Positions 36,607 to 46,985 of a stretch of 64,000 bases of DNA are shown in pieces (position 1 is the first letter of the stretch; every line of letters begins with the position of its first letter). A model generated the notes under the pieces. The model worked only from the letters and a program-made list of their open reading frames with translations. It made no database searches and was not told the DNA's origin. This DNA comes from Ciborinia camelliae (taxonomy: Eukaryota > Ascomycota > Leotiomycetes > Helotiales > Sclerotiniaceae), in assembly GCA_025890175.1 (NCBI GenBank), contig JANPYM010000008.1:1403650-1467649 (forward strand), given 5' to 3'. The position numbers and the translations under genes were made by a program.

Positions 36607-38220
36607 TGAACTCGGGGGATCTTAAAGTAGACGGTGGTTTTGAGATTGTTTCGTCAAGCGACTTTAGCGTTTCTGAGTCTGATGATTTTTTCTATCAGCA
36701 TCTTTATTTTATTAATCATCCGAGGACCCTGAAATTTTTGGGATGGGACTCAATGGATGAACCTGGAAGGGCGGATATGGAGTTTTATTTATTATTGATC
36801 GACATCATTTTCTCGACATCGACAAAATGCATCAAACGGGATAGCCAGTTTGGTGGCTTTTACATCATATTACACATACTAGGGTTGAAAGATATCTTGG
36901 TAATGGGAGGAATGGTATTTTATATAATATTATCTCCAAGGTCGTGGAATGATAATCTGGGCTCGAGAGTGGGGAGTGGTTGTAATTATTTTGGGGATAG
37001 GAGGTCGCTTGGAGGCCAGGGAAGATACATATGGGGATAGAGATAAACGGAAGCTGAGGCTTGTATGATTAGTTGTTGTATATTGTACATACTGGATTTT
37101 TAGATACCAGACAACGTTGCCACAGAAGTGGGGAGAGATAGTTGGTTGCAAGTAACTTGGTCTTGGAATCAAACGGAATGAACGGAAGGAATGCTTTGAA
37201 CCAAATCTGAAGTTTTCATTCGGTGCTTTTCCGTTCTTCCATTTTGATCTGACATCTCACAGCTCTCCGATATCCCAATGTCATTCATTATCTATCCTAC
37301 GGAGTCCGTCGTGTTCTTTCTGGCCTCCGCATAGCGGGATAATGAGCAAAAAAAGACGAAAATGAAGATTCAAATGTTGCTCTTTCCTCATGTTTTGAGA
37401 AGTCTCTACCGTGGTTATTAGCCTGCTAAGAGGTATATTTCATTTTTAACCTTCTCTAAATGGGAATTTCGTCTACTTTCGGGTTTTGGGGGGGGGTTTC
37501 TAATCTCTTTCTCTTTCTCATTGAGATTTCTCCGGTTGGTCTTCATTCATGCTGTCTTTAGTTAATGGATTAGGTCTTGGGTTTGATTTCTTCAAGCCGG
37601 CAAGTATATGTATGATGTCGGGACAAGGTCGGCAATATCTTTCTATTCACTAATCGGAAAATCGATCCCCCAGGCCTTAGTTTACCGCCGAAAAAGAAAA
37701 TACCGCTGAGATTTACAATTACCGAACCCTTTCCCCTTCTCGAGATGGCCCTAGGGGCCTACACTGCTATTAAGTAGTGATATATACAGATGGAATTACC
37801 AATAGATATTTCGAACTTAAAAAATATACCTAGGTACCTCCGGGTTTCCAAATACTACTACTAGGTCCTTCACCTGAAAGGCGCAGCACTTGGGTACCGC
37901 TAGAGTGGTTCCCAGGGGGCTTAGATATGACACTTCCAACTGTTGCGTCGCCCACTTCTCGCGGCCCGGTCAGCTTAGGCCTGGCCGCCACCGATTTAGG
38001 CAAGGCGCCTCGCTTCGCCGTAGGGAGACGTCTGCTTGTATATGCCGTATTCATCGCCACCAACATGTTATTTTACGCACAACTTGCACGAATGCAAGTC
38101 CTCGTTTGACCTGAAAAATATTGCAGCTGTCTTTGCCTATAGGTTTTCTTGAATCTCTCCTGCCTTGCTCTAAATCATTCACATATCATTCCTTTGACGT
38201 CGCACACGATTACAAATAGC
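36607..38220. other. Intergenic spacer
   Basis: The 3' flank of the coiled-coil gene followed by non-coding DNA with an exact TACCTAGGTA at 37827. ORFs here are short, without motifs, and are not called. Confidence 0.5.
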
Positions 38221-38231
38221 TGCTTTGCAAA

Positions 38232-38720
38232 TGGCGGAAGAAACATCCAATCCTCCTATAGGTAGGGAAATAACTGCAGCGGTATAAGAGGAAGTTCGAG
38301 ACACAATATCTACTTTCCTAAACACTTCAAGCGCTCAAACTTTGCAGATGGTAATCGCAAGCTAGAACCACAACCACCTCCATGAAATAAGATAATGAAT
38401 GCTACAGTCAAACCCTCCTCTTACGCTTCCGCTGCAAAATTGAAAAAATAAGAACTTGGGACCTTTGCCAGGATCACAAACTCCCATAAGCTCTATGACT
38501 GCGGTGCCAGAGAAACCTTTCGCCTCGGGTCAGAAGCCAGGCATCTTGAGTACGCAGATCGTCCGCAGATCGTCCGCGTTCTGCTATTCGAGGCTCTTAA
38601 AGAACTACCGAGGAGACGCGTGCAGAATTCTTCAGGAAAGCGAAAGTATCGCCGAAGCTGGAGGAGAATTTTAGATACACTTTGCTAAGCGTGACGCGAA
38701 ACCTTGACGTCATCAGTTGG
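38232..38720 (+). pseudogene. Degenerate coding remnant, unidentified
   Basis: From ATG at 38232 the sequence reads MAEETSNPPIGREITAAV, then a stop, then EEVRDTISTFLNTSSAQ in the same frame. Further on, shifted frames give SSYASAAK and a Lys/Arg-rich stretch ending near 38720 (KAKVSPKLEENFRYTLLS in one frame). Codon-like composition broken by stops and frameshifts suggests a decayed gene or a gag-like part of a retroelement. I do not recognise the family. Confidence 0.3.
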
Positions 38721-39856
38721 CTTGAGATGAAGAGGTAAAATCTGCCGTGGTGATATTTGATATTCAGACCTCTGGGTGTTCTGGCAGGAGGAACGCACAA
38801 GTGATGACGATTGATAGTTGTTGGAGAATTTGGGGGTCCGTTAGTTTTATTCGATTGTTAAGAATTGGAGAAGCTCAGTATATATTTTAGTGGGGAAAGT
38901 TGTAGGAGGGGGATAAATTAATACACAGTTCCAGTAGTATACGAGGAAATGATTCCAATAGGGAGCTGGCAAGGCCTTGCAAGATGTTTCTGGCGCGATG
39001 CAACTGTCTTTCTTACTTGTGGAGCTTGCTCATTTATCACGTTTCATTCATATCATCACAGGAATAGAAATCGAAAGCCCCAGGATTTGATATGGGTAGT
39101 TGTATATCATACTCTCTCGATTTTTATATCTGCAGGGGGCGTCATTTGACTGAGAAGATCTGGACTCCCTAATTATTCCAAGCCCTGTAATTGAGATCCT
39201 CGCCAACCCCAATAAAATGAAACACACATCTGTCAAACACGCTGATACGGCATGGCAATAATATAATTGTACTTGAAAGACTGAGTTGCGTTGAACTGAA
39301 ACTAATAGCCTTCAGTCATTTAAACCCTTCGTCTATGAAATGGCAGGATTTCTTATTCTAAGATAAATAGGCTTGCCGACCCAAGATAACCTATTCAGTG
39401 GATGGAACCACATATTTGGAGAGGGACAGTCCGTGGATGGCACTGGGTGGCGAGTTGTAAGTTGCATTTAAACTTGCCGCTAGGGCATAGACCTATGGCT
39501 ATGGCTAGACATGAGCTATAAGGTAGCGCAATAGTACTGCGGCTCGCCTAGTACAGTAGGCCTAGCTCTAGGACCTAGAGTTGGGCCAGAAAATAACTCA
39601 ATAATAGTGCGGCCCAATTGGTAGGCTTATTCAGTGGCAAAGTAGGCCATCGCACTATAAATAAGAGTTGCACCAACATCTTCGAATAATCAAACAATGC
39701 AAAAATACCGTGCTTATATTCCAGAAATATTGTTTCAAAATAATACGACACTTGGTCGTTTGCGGGTGATGATATGTCCTCTGCGGAGACCACTGCGGTG
39801 AGGCAAAGACACAAACCCAGACTTCCTGTTCGGAGGATGGACGTGTTCAAAAAGAT
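38721..39856. other. Intergenic spacer
   Basis: Non-coding DNA before the promoter of the secreted eqolisin. It contains palindromic CCTAGCTCTAGGACCTAGAG-type sequence near 39560-39585 and a CTATAAATAA TATA-like element at 39654-39663. No gene was seen. Confidence 0.4.
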
Positions 39857-39987
39857 TGCTATTCTTGGTTTCACGGTTCAACAATTAGAATCAAGTCGCA
39901 AATAACACCGCCATTGTGACGAAGAAGTTGATTCAATATTGTTGGCAACTTGGTTCTAATTGTTGAACAGTCAAACCAAGAATAGCA
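39857..39987. repeat. 39-bp inverted repeat upstream of the eqolisin gene
   Basis: The arms 39857-39895 and 39949-39987 are reverse complements with 3 mismatches in 39, separated by 53 bases. The right arm ends 138 bp before the eqolisin ATG, so it lies in the promoter or 5' leader. It could form a DNA cruciform or RNA hairpin, be a relic of a short inverted-repeat element, or hold paired regulator sites. Confidence 0.85.
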
Positions 39988-40125
39988 TCTGCACAATTCT
40001 TGTATCTTGCCAGCCAGCAATATATAAGCATCGAAGAATCTGCCCCAAAGTGATTTGCTTTCCACACCAAACCTGTTTTCAAAAACTTAAATATATATTC
40101 AAATTCTTTATCAACACTTCTCACA

Positions 40126-41139
40126 ATGAATTTAACAACTTTCGCTACCTTGGCCGCTCTCGTAGCCGCTATAGCCGCCGCTCCTCAATCTGATGTTTCA
40201 CGAATCAAGAACCGCCAAGACCCACCAGCTTCCACAACTACAACCACAGCTAAAGTGATCTCTCAATCTTCCGTGGCAGGTATTGTGATTTCACAGCCAC
40301 CATCTGATGATGATCTCGGTAACGACGCCGACAGCACTTATGCGGACGTGACCGCTCGTAAGTTTGCTTCAATTCATGCTTGCTTCATCATCATCACATA
40401 GTACAATACTAATCTCTATACATTGCAGATTTTGTAGTTCCAACTGTGCAAGACAAAAATATTGGCAGGGCTTTCGCTTCGGTTGGGATCGATGGGTTCT
40501 ATGGACTCGACCAGATCTGGGACGGTGAATTTTTTGACCCTGATATCTCGACCGGTATTGTTATCGAAACCGTAGCAGACGGTACTACGACCTACAGTCC
40601 TTATTATAGGTGGTTTATATCACCGCGAACCTATTTTAATCCGAATTCAACTGATGGCCAACCTTTTGTCATCAATCCCGGTGATGGTTAGTACCCCAAG
40701 CTAGATGGTTAATAATGACGCTAAATCCATTGAAATAGAATTGACCTTTGCTATCTCGATACTTCCGTCCCTGAATTCAGCCATGATGATAATAACGAAC
40801 GCGAAGAGTGGCTTGACACTTGAAGAAACAATTAGCGCACCCGAAGGCACCTATGCTCGAGGAAAGAGCGCAGAGTTTCTCATGCAACGTGATGTGATTC
40901 AAAACGCCCCTCTTTTGAATTTTGGCACGGTTAATTTCACCAAGTGTGCTGCGATCACTCGTGGAGGTCAATCGGCGGATCTTTCGGGAGGATCAGATGG
41001 ATCTACTACAGTTCCGGTCCATACTTTGAACATGATCAAAACGAATAACGATACTACGGCACTAGCATCTGTCAACAACCTCGATGAAAGTACTGATCAG
41101 ACTGTACAGATTGTGTGGGAAAACTCTGGCTCTACCTGA
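40126..41139 (+). CDS. Secreted eqolisin (peptidase family G1)-like protein with altered catalytic residue
   Basis: Exons 40126-40357, 40429-40686 and 40739-41139 (introns 71 and 52 bp); 296 residues. It has a signal peptide of about 19 residues ending AIAAA, a short propeptide-like segment with KNRQ, then the G1 fold markers: FVVPTV, SVGIDG (residues 96-101), YYRWF, NPGDELTFAI, AEFLMQR (208-214) and LNFGTVNFT. In Aspergillus niger aspergilloglutamic peptidase the dyad is Gln133 and Glu219 (ILQTG and AEWIVED). Here the Glu position is Gln213 (AEFLMQR), a clear replacement. The Gln position is either Glu124 (GIVIETV) or Gln106 (LDQIW), because an insertion makes the alignment uncertain. The active-site-region Trp residues of SNWAG and WVGIDG are also missing. 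The reading frame is intact and spliced, so it is probably an expressed non-peptidase or altered member. Confidence 0.8.
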
Positions 41140-42002
41140 AAGGATTTTGTCTGAGACTTTTTGGTGGTTGAAATGTAAGAGGGGAGTCGGAGTGTTTGTA
41201 GATGGGAAGCTTGTTCAAATTGAGAAAATTCTTAGGAAAATGGGAGAGAGTTCGTGAAGAAGAGCTCGTTATCCTTAGAATGTGCCTTTGAGTTGTGATG
41301 CACCAAACAAAGTCTATGCCTAAAGGAGCAAGCGTTGAAATTTTGGGTATAAGCTGCATATTACGTTATTTACGAGTACCTAATTAAAGATTGCCAGGAA
41401 ATCAAAATGAATTTGAACTCCCCGATTGATTTAATATAATCGAGTGCGATATAAACTTTGGCCACTTTGAGAATTTGAAACCTATATTTGTAATATATAT
41501 TGACACCGTGTACTAATGATATAATTGTACTTGAATGTATTGCTAGATTCTATAGCCTTGAACTATCTACATAGTCTTAGACTGATTAAGGACTTTGATG
41601 TATCATTCAATTAATCAGTCTCTCGAGATAGGGTGATGCAACCGCCAAGTTCGAAACCCTTCCCGCAAATTTTGATATGTCAGTTATTTTAAAATAGCCG
41701 AGCAACTTCGAGCCCACCGGGCTAATAAATCATCAAACTTATGACTTCTTATGGAGTTTTGAGAGTTATGGGGCTCCCCCAGTGATTCACCTGAAGAGAT
41801 TGCTGATTATAATGGCGGGTATCAAGGAAATGGGAAATACAGAAAAATATATTCGTTACTAAAATGACCAGTGTAAATGCTGTTGCAGCATGTATCTCGA
41901 GTCTATGCTTGACTTGAAGCTAGAGCAACACAGGAGGCAAGCCTGCCGAAAAAAAGACTTCAAGGGTTATGGGATGATATAATTTCACTTGATCATTCGA
42001 AT
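41140..42002. other. Intergenic spacer
   Basis: The convergent interval between the eqolisin gene and the oxidoreductase pseudogene. Nothing was recognised. Confidence 0.4.
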
Positions 42003-42760
42003 CTACAGCTTAAATCCAACAGGCTGGACTTTTTAAAAGAATCCCCATGGATCTATTCTTGCACTTACAGCCTTCATCTTTTCTATATTTGCAGAACTAT
42101 ATAAGGAGATGAATTCCTGTGTTATGTATGCATAATTCAGGTATATCCAGGCGTTCTCTTGAATGTTTGCATTGGCACGAACTCTCTCGTAGTTCACCAC
42201 GGTTTCATAGCCGAAGCTGTATGTCGGGCCAAATTATGATAGCCGGCATTTCACGATTAGCATTTTAAATCCATATGCAAGACAGAGAATTTGGCTTACC
42301 TCCAGTGATAAAGCCTCCAGTTCCAATGTCAGCAACACGACCGCCCGAGACGGCTCACCCTTTTAAACCCAGAGTAGAATAAACTGAGCCCCAGCTAGCC
42401 CCGATAACAACATGTACTATATATAGTCTTTTATCTGGACGGGTAGTCGTCTGAGTTATGTTTCTTAGATCAATAGTGATACCACGGTGAATATTCGCGA
42501 TTCCAACAATGTTGTGATGTCGACCACTTCGTACTGCAAACGGACAAATGTTATTGATGGCATTTGATAATACCAAAAGTCCGGATAGCTTTTGAAATGT
42601 CCTCACTGGAAGAAGGTTCGACAAAGCAATAAGGAGATATTCCTCCTTCTTGCTGAGCATAGTATGACACTGAATAATCCACGTAATTTGTTGAGTTGGG
42701 GTACGATACTTGCTCCCACCGACGGTCAATAACAGCGCGAGACACTACCCATGTTAGTAC
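42003..42760 (-). pseudogene. FAD-linked (BBE-type) oxidoreductase pseudogene
   Basis: Reading 42760 to 42003 on the minus strand gives pieces of one protein: SYPNSTNYVDYSVSYYAQQ, PYCFVEPSSSEDISKAI, then after a frameshift near 42575 ICPFAVRSGRHHNIVGIAN and VIGASWGSVYSTL, an in-frame TGA, AVSGGRVADIGTGGFITGG, an intron-like GTAAGC...CAG, FGYETVVNYE, and the C-terminal BBE block YLNYAYI..MKAVSARIDPWGFF, TAA, KVQPVGFKL. The central part, some 200-300 residues by family length, is missing between VVNYE and YLNYA. Both stops fit C-to-T changes (CGA to TGA, CAA to TAA). The FAD-attachment motif RSGGH is RSGRH. Intact relatives oxidise alcohols, sugars or secondary metabolites. Clearly dead. Confidence 0.85.
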
Positions 42761-43211
42761 AGGAATATTCCACCCGGAAAGAGACCAAAAAAGAACATGC
42801 ACAGGAATTTGTGTTGTCAGCAATGGCAGTACAAAATTCCACCCCAAAAAGGATCAAAAATGGATAGACTACTGGAAGCTGGACCATGGTCATATCTGCG
42901 ATACAGACAATAAAGTAGAAAGTAGAAAGCCAATAGTGTATTGTTTACTAAACTTATTATATATTAATTTATACATCAGATTATTATCCGTGTCAGGTAT
43001 CACTTGTGAAATAGAACTTTGGGTATTTGGACTCCTCGCCATCATAACTAATCATATTTATCCTCTGGGAAGAGCTGTATTTGTGTGCCATTATAAACAC
43101 CGGCTTTATTTATTTTCTTGTTCGAATATTGGCCTATTTCCTTCAATTCTCCAGTTCGAGAATATACATTCGTTAGGCGTTGTTGGCAACTTATTGCCGA
43201 CCAGAGCATGA
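42761..43211. other. Intergenic spacer
   Basis: Between the oxidoreductase relic and the 3' end of the efflux transporter. No feature was recognised. Confidence 0.4.
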
Positions 43212-45364
43212 TCATGCGATTTGGCCTACCTCTATTGCATTCTCATTTGTCGCGGGCTGCCTCCTTTTAGAAACTGCATGAACATTTAATTGCTCCAACA
43301 AAGCAGCAAACGGAATAGACATCGCAGAAGCAGTTAACACAAATTTAAATATCACCCTTACTGCAGCTCCCCATGCTCCTCGTATCTCTAATAATACTGC
43401 TGGGTCGGTGGTCAAACGATCCAAATTTACCGCTCCTGTCTTGATAATTGCTTCTGGGGAGATCGAGGGCACAAGAAGGGGAATGTTGGTTTGCAAACTA
43501 GTGAGAAGCAATGCCTGGCTAATCGATAGTCCAAGAGCTCTGTTTTAATTTTAGTTTCAATAAAATCGGGAATCCACTCAAGATCTACATACCCCCCAAG
43601 TTGATTGAAAAAAACAGCAACAGCTGGAAAGAAAAAGGGTTGTCAGAAAATTTCGTTAATTTTTGGATTGGGAATAATACCATTTGCAGTTGCGAGATCA
43701 GCTTCACTACATAATTTGTTAGCCAGGTTTTTGAAAGTCATGGTTTAGGGTCGTACATACTTTAAGACAATCTGCAATGCAGTGTATGGAAGTTGCATTG
43801 CTAGTCCAAGTCCCATACCAATGATTATTTCAAACGCAGCCCAAATGAAGGTGGACGTGTCTAGTGTAATTGTAGTTAATAGTCCACAGCCTACGGTAGA
43901 AAGCATCGTTCCCGCGATTATGTAAGGCGCCTGAAATGATATGGAGTCAGTATTCCATGTACTTGGAAGGAATAGAAGAATATTACATAGTATCCCCATA
44001 TTGTAGCCACTGCGCCAGCAATTATTAGAAAGACCATCTGGGGAACTATCATTGCGAGGAATCTGACTCCACTAGTCGTCGCAGAGAGTCCTCTTACGGA
44101 TTGAAAATATATTGGTAAGTAATACGAGAGCTGGTGAATCGTTAGAATAGACTTAAGAGCATCAAATAAGAGGATTGTGTAGGCTAACTGTAGTAATTGT
44201 CATTCCCACGAAAAATACTATACCCATAACCATGGATGTAGAGCGCTGTTTGAAAATTCGGAGTGGGATGATTGCATAATCTCCCATGTAAACCTGCCAC
44301 AAGACAAAAAAGCAGGCTAAGAGACCGAAGCCTATTAACAAGCCTATTATCCGGGCTGATTTCCATGGCAATATTTGACCTCCCCATTGAAGTGCCAAAA
44401 GCAGGCAGCAGATTGCCCCTATAAATGTTAAAGTTCCAACCACATCAAAATACTTCAGCTTCGTTTTAAAAGGCAAGGCAGCATTATCCTGGATTCTGAC
44501 ATTCAAGAAGAAAATCACAATCACAAGAACAACTGCGCCGATAGGGAGATTTCTGCAAACTCGATACGATCAGTAGATGTTCGTTCGAAAGTGATTGAAA
44601 GCTAGAATAAAAGGAACTCATACATCCAAAAACACCATCTCCAACTGACATGATCTGTCAGCGCTCCACCAAGAGCAGGTGCAATACATGCACTGATGGT
44701 AAAGGAGCTCACAACTAGCCCCAAGTATAATGGTCTTTTCTCGAGAACAACGGTATATCCAACAATTGCTATTGCTCCCTGATACACTCCAGCTGCTCCT
44801 AGTCCTGCTATCGCACGACCTAAGATGAATAGTCTCGGTGATGGAGACGCTGCGCAAAGAGTCGATCCCACTACAGCTTGTTAGCTATTTCCTGGGTTAG
44901 AAATACAATCAGTTTTTCAAACCTTCAAAAATAACAATGGAGAGAAAAAAACCATATTTAACATTAAAGAACTTGTAGAGTGAACCAAAAGAGGGTTGAA
45001 ATGCGGTGATCATCAACAAATAGACGCTGCCAAACCAAGCAATATCGTCGAGATCTTTAAAATCGGAAGTAATCTTTGGTATTGCCACACCAATAATAGT
45101 AGCGTCTAAAGCGACCAGAAAAACTCCCAAGGTAAGTGACACTATAACAATTCCTAGCGTCCATCCATGAAGGTAAAGATTTGTACGATCCTCCGAGGTT
45201 GATATTGGATTGCTCATAGAATTACCAAGGCTTGCGCTTTCTTTCTTTTCCTGAGTATCAGGGCGAGAATCATCTGTCTCACTCCGTGGCGGTAGCATTG
45301 TCACGGGTATGTTAACGGCGGGGCCTCCTTCGATATTCTGGATGTTGAGGGTTGTAGAACTCAT
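43212..45364 (-). CDS. MFS efflux transporter, DHA2-like (14-TM drug:H+ antiporter)
   Basis: Eight exons on the minus strand, all joined by GT-AG introns of 52-71 bp: 45364-44923, 44870-44624, 44552-44189, 44130-43987, 43930-43761, 43706-43681 (26 nt), 43623-43593 (31 nt), 43539-43212. The frame is open throughout, 583 residues. Markers are LDATIIGVAIPKI in TM1 (motif D1), GRAIAGLGAAGVYQG, motif C-like IAPALGGALTD, WRWCFWINLPIGA, YYLPIYFQSVRG, and FFNQLGGALGLSISQ near the C-terminus. This layout matches fungal 14-TM multidrug/toxin efflux carriers, often placed in secondary-metabolite clusters, where they export the product or give self-protection. Substrate unknown. It lies 450 bp from an oxidoreductase pseudogene on the same strand. 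Confidence 0.9.
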
Positions 45365-46985
45365 AATGAAAAGCTTTCTCCTTTGGAGATTGTTCGAAAA
45401 CTGAAAGAAAACGTACGATGATACAGCCGTTCCGCCTTTTTGTTCGGCACATAAACTTTTGGAGTCGAGTACCTACTAGGTAGGTAATGAGAGGCACGGT
45501 CGTAGAGTTTTATGCTTAGAAGAGATCTGGAAACGTTGCTACTGAAGTCTTCAAGTAGGTTTGAAGGAGTGAATTCATCAAATGAAGCAAGGAAATGTTA
45601 TGGTAGAACTTGGCGTACAGACTGTAAGAGGGCGTGAAGTAGGAATAGGATATTTGTAGTCGTATAAAGCGTAATAATCTAACTCGCTTTGCTTTAAAGT
45701 CAAGAGTTTTTGAAAAAAAAGTTGAATGTTAAAGTGAATCTCTACATAACTCCTAAAAGAGTTACATAGAAGTGAATGAAGCTCTACTGTGAATTCCGCA
45801 TTCGCTTAACCTAGCCCTGCTTTACATAAAGGCCCCAACCCTAGCGTGAATATACTACCTACCCAGACAAGTGAATTATCAGTACCTACCCCCCTAGGTA
45901 TTCATAGAAAGATGTAGGAGCCTCGGGATATAAGGGACGCGTGTAAAATACCTCGGAAACATCAAACAAGCAGATTATCAAGACAAATGTTGATGATAAA
46001 TATTGCAACCCCTTTTAACTAATAAACATTCAATGCAAGATGGCTAATACACATTATGAAGGATACGAGCATTAAGTTCGGGCGCTCGGGCCGACCGATA
46101 ATATATACGAGCCTTAAGCGAGGAATATTATTGGCAACGCCCCTTTACAATCTATCTCGCAGTTCGTGCTGTGCAGTTTGTAGAATTCTATTTTTATATA
46201 AATCTTATATACTTCTTAGTCATCTGTATATTTGCAACAGTATGTCGAGAATTCTAGGTTCAAGAAGGGGGGTACTTATTGGAGTGTAGATTGATTACAT
46301 AGTACATACTGGTTTGATAGAGGTAAACTGGCAACTTCTCGGTCCATCAGTTCAATTTTAATGCCATTTGGATATAAATATAGGTTGTGGACGTCATATA
46401 TTAGATATGGTCTACAATCTACTTCTAAGTACCGACTCTGGGTCATTTGAGTCGAAAGTATCTCTGATAGGAACATAGTCGGTAGCAATCCTCGATACTA
46501 TATATGTCATATCCATTTGTCTGGTCAAAATCTCCCTTCTCTTCTTGTTCTGGCCATTTTTCAACGTTAGCAGCAAGCGTCCCAATTAATTTATTTTCGA
46601 TTTGGTGCCATGACATCGCAATATAGGATTGCCACCCCTAGAAGGATAGCGACAGACTACAGTACTAAGGAAATTAATAGCCTTGAAGCCCAACCGGTAT
46701 AGTCGAATGCCCCAGAAATCCATGCGTATGAGCATTACCAGGTGGATTATGTGGCTACACAGGCTGAGATATATCTCTTGAAACTTTCCAAAAGACAGCT
46801 GTAGTTTTTTCACAGCACTGAAATGAGTGCTCTCATTTCCCCAGTGAGACGTGACAAGAAATTTGTATATATGAACTTGAGGGTAACTTTGATATTTGGC
46901 TTGTGTTATCTGTCCTGGCCATTCTCTGCAACAATATCTGAACTTTGACCCTAGCCACTTCCTCCAAGTATATTCAAGACATCCT
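45365..46985. other. Intergenic spacer
   Basis: The promoter of the efflux transporter (with CTACTAGGTAGGTA at 45473-45486) and further non-coding DNA, including a small GC-rich patch near 46079-46098. No gene is called. Confidence 0.4.

Noticed and set aside
36606..37040. 144-codon ORF just after the coiled-coil gene
   Set aside because: It lies in the 3' flank, lacks motifs, and is not joined by a plausible intron.
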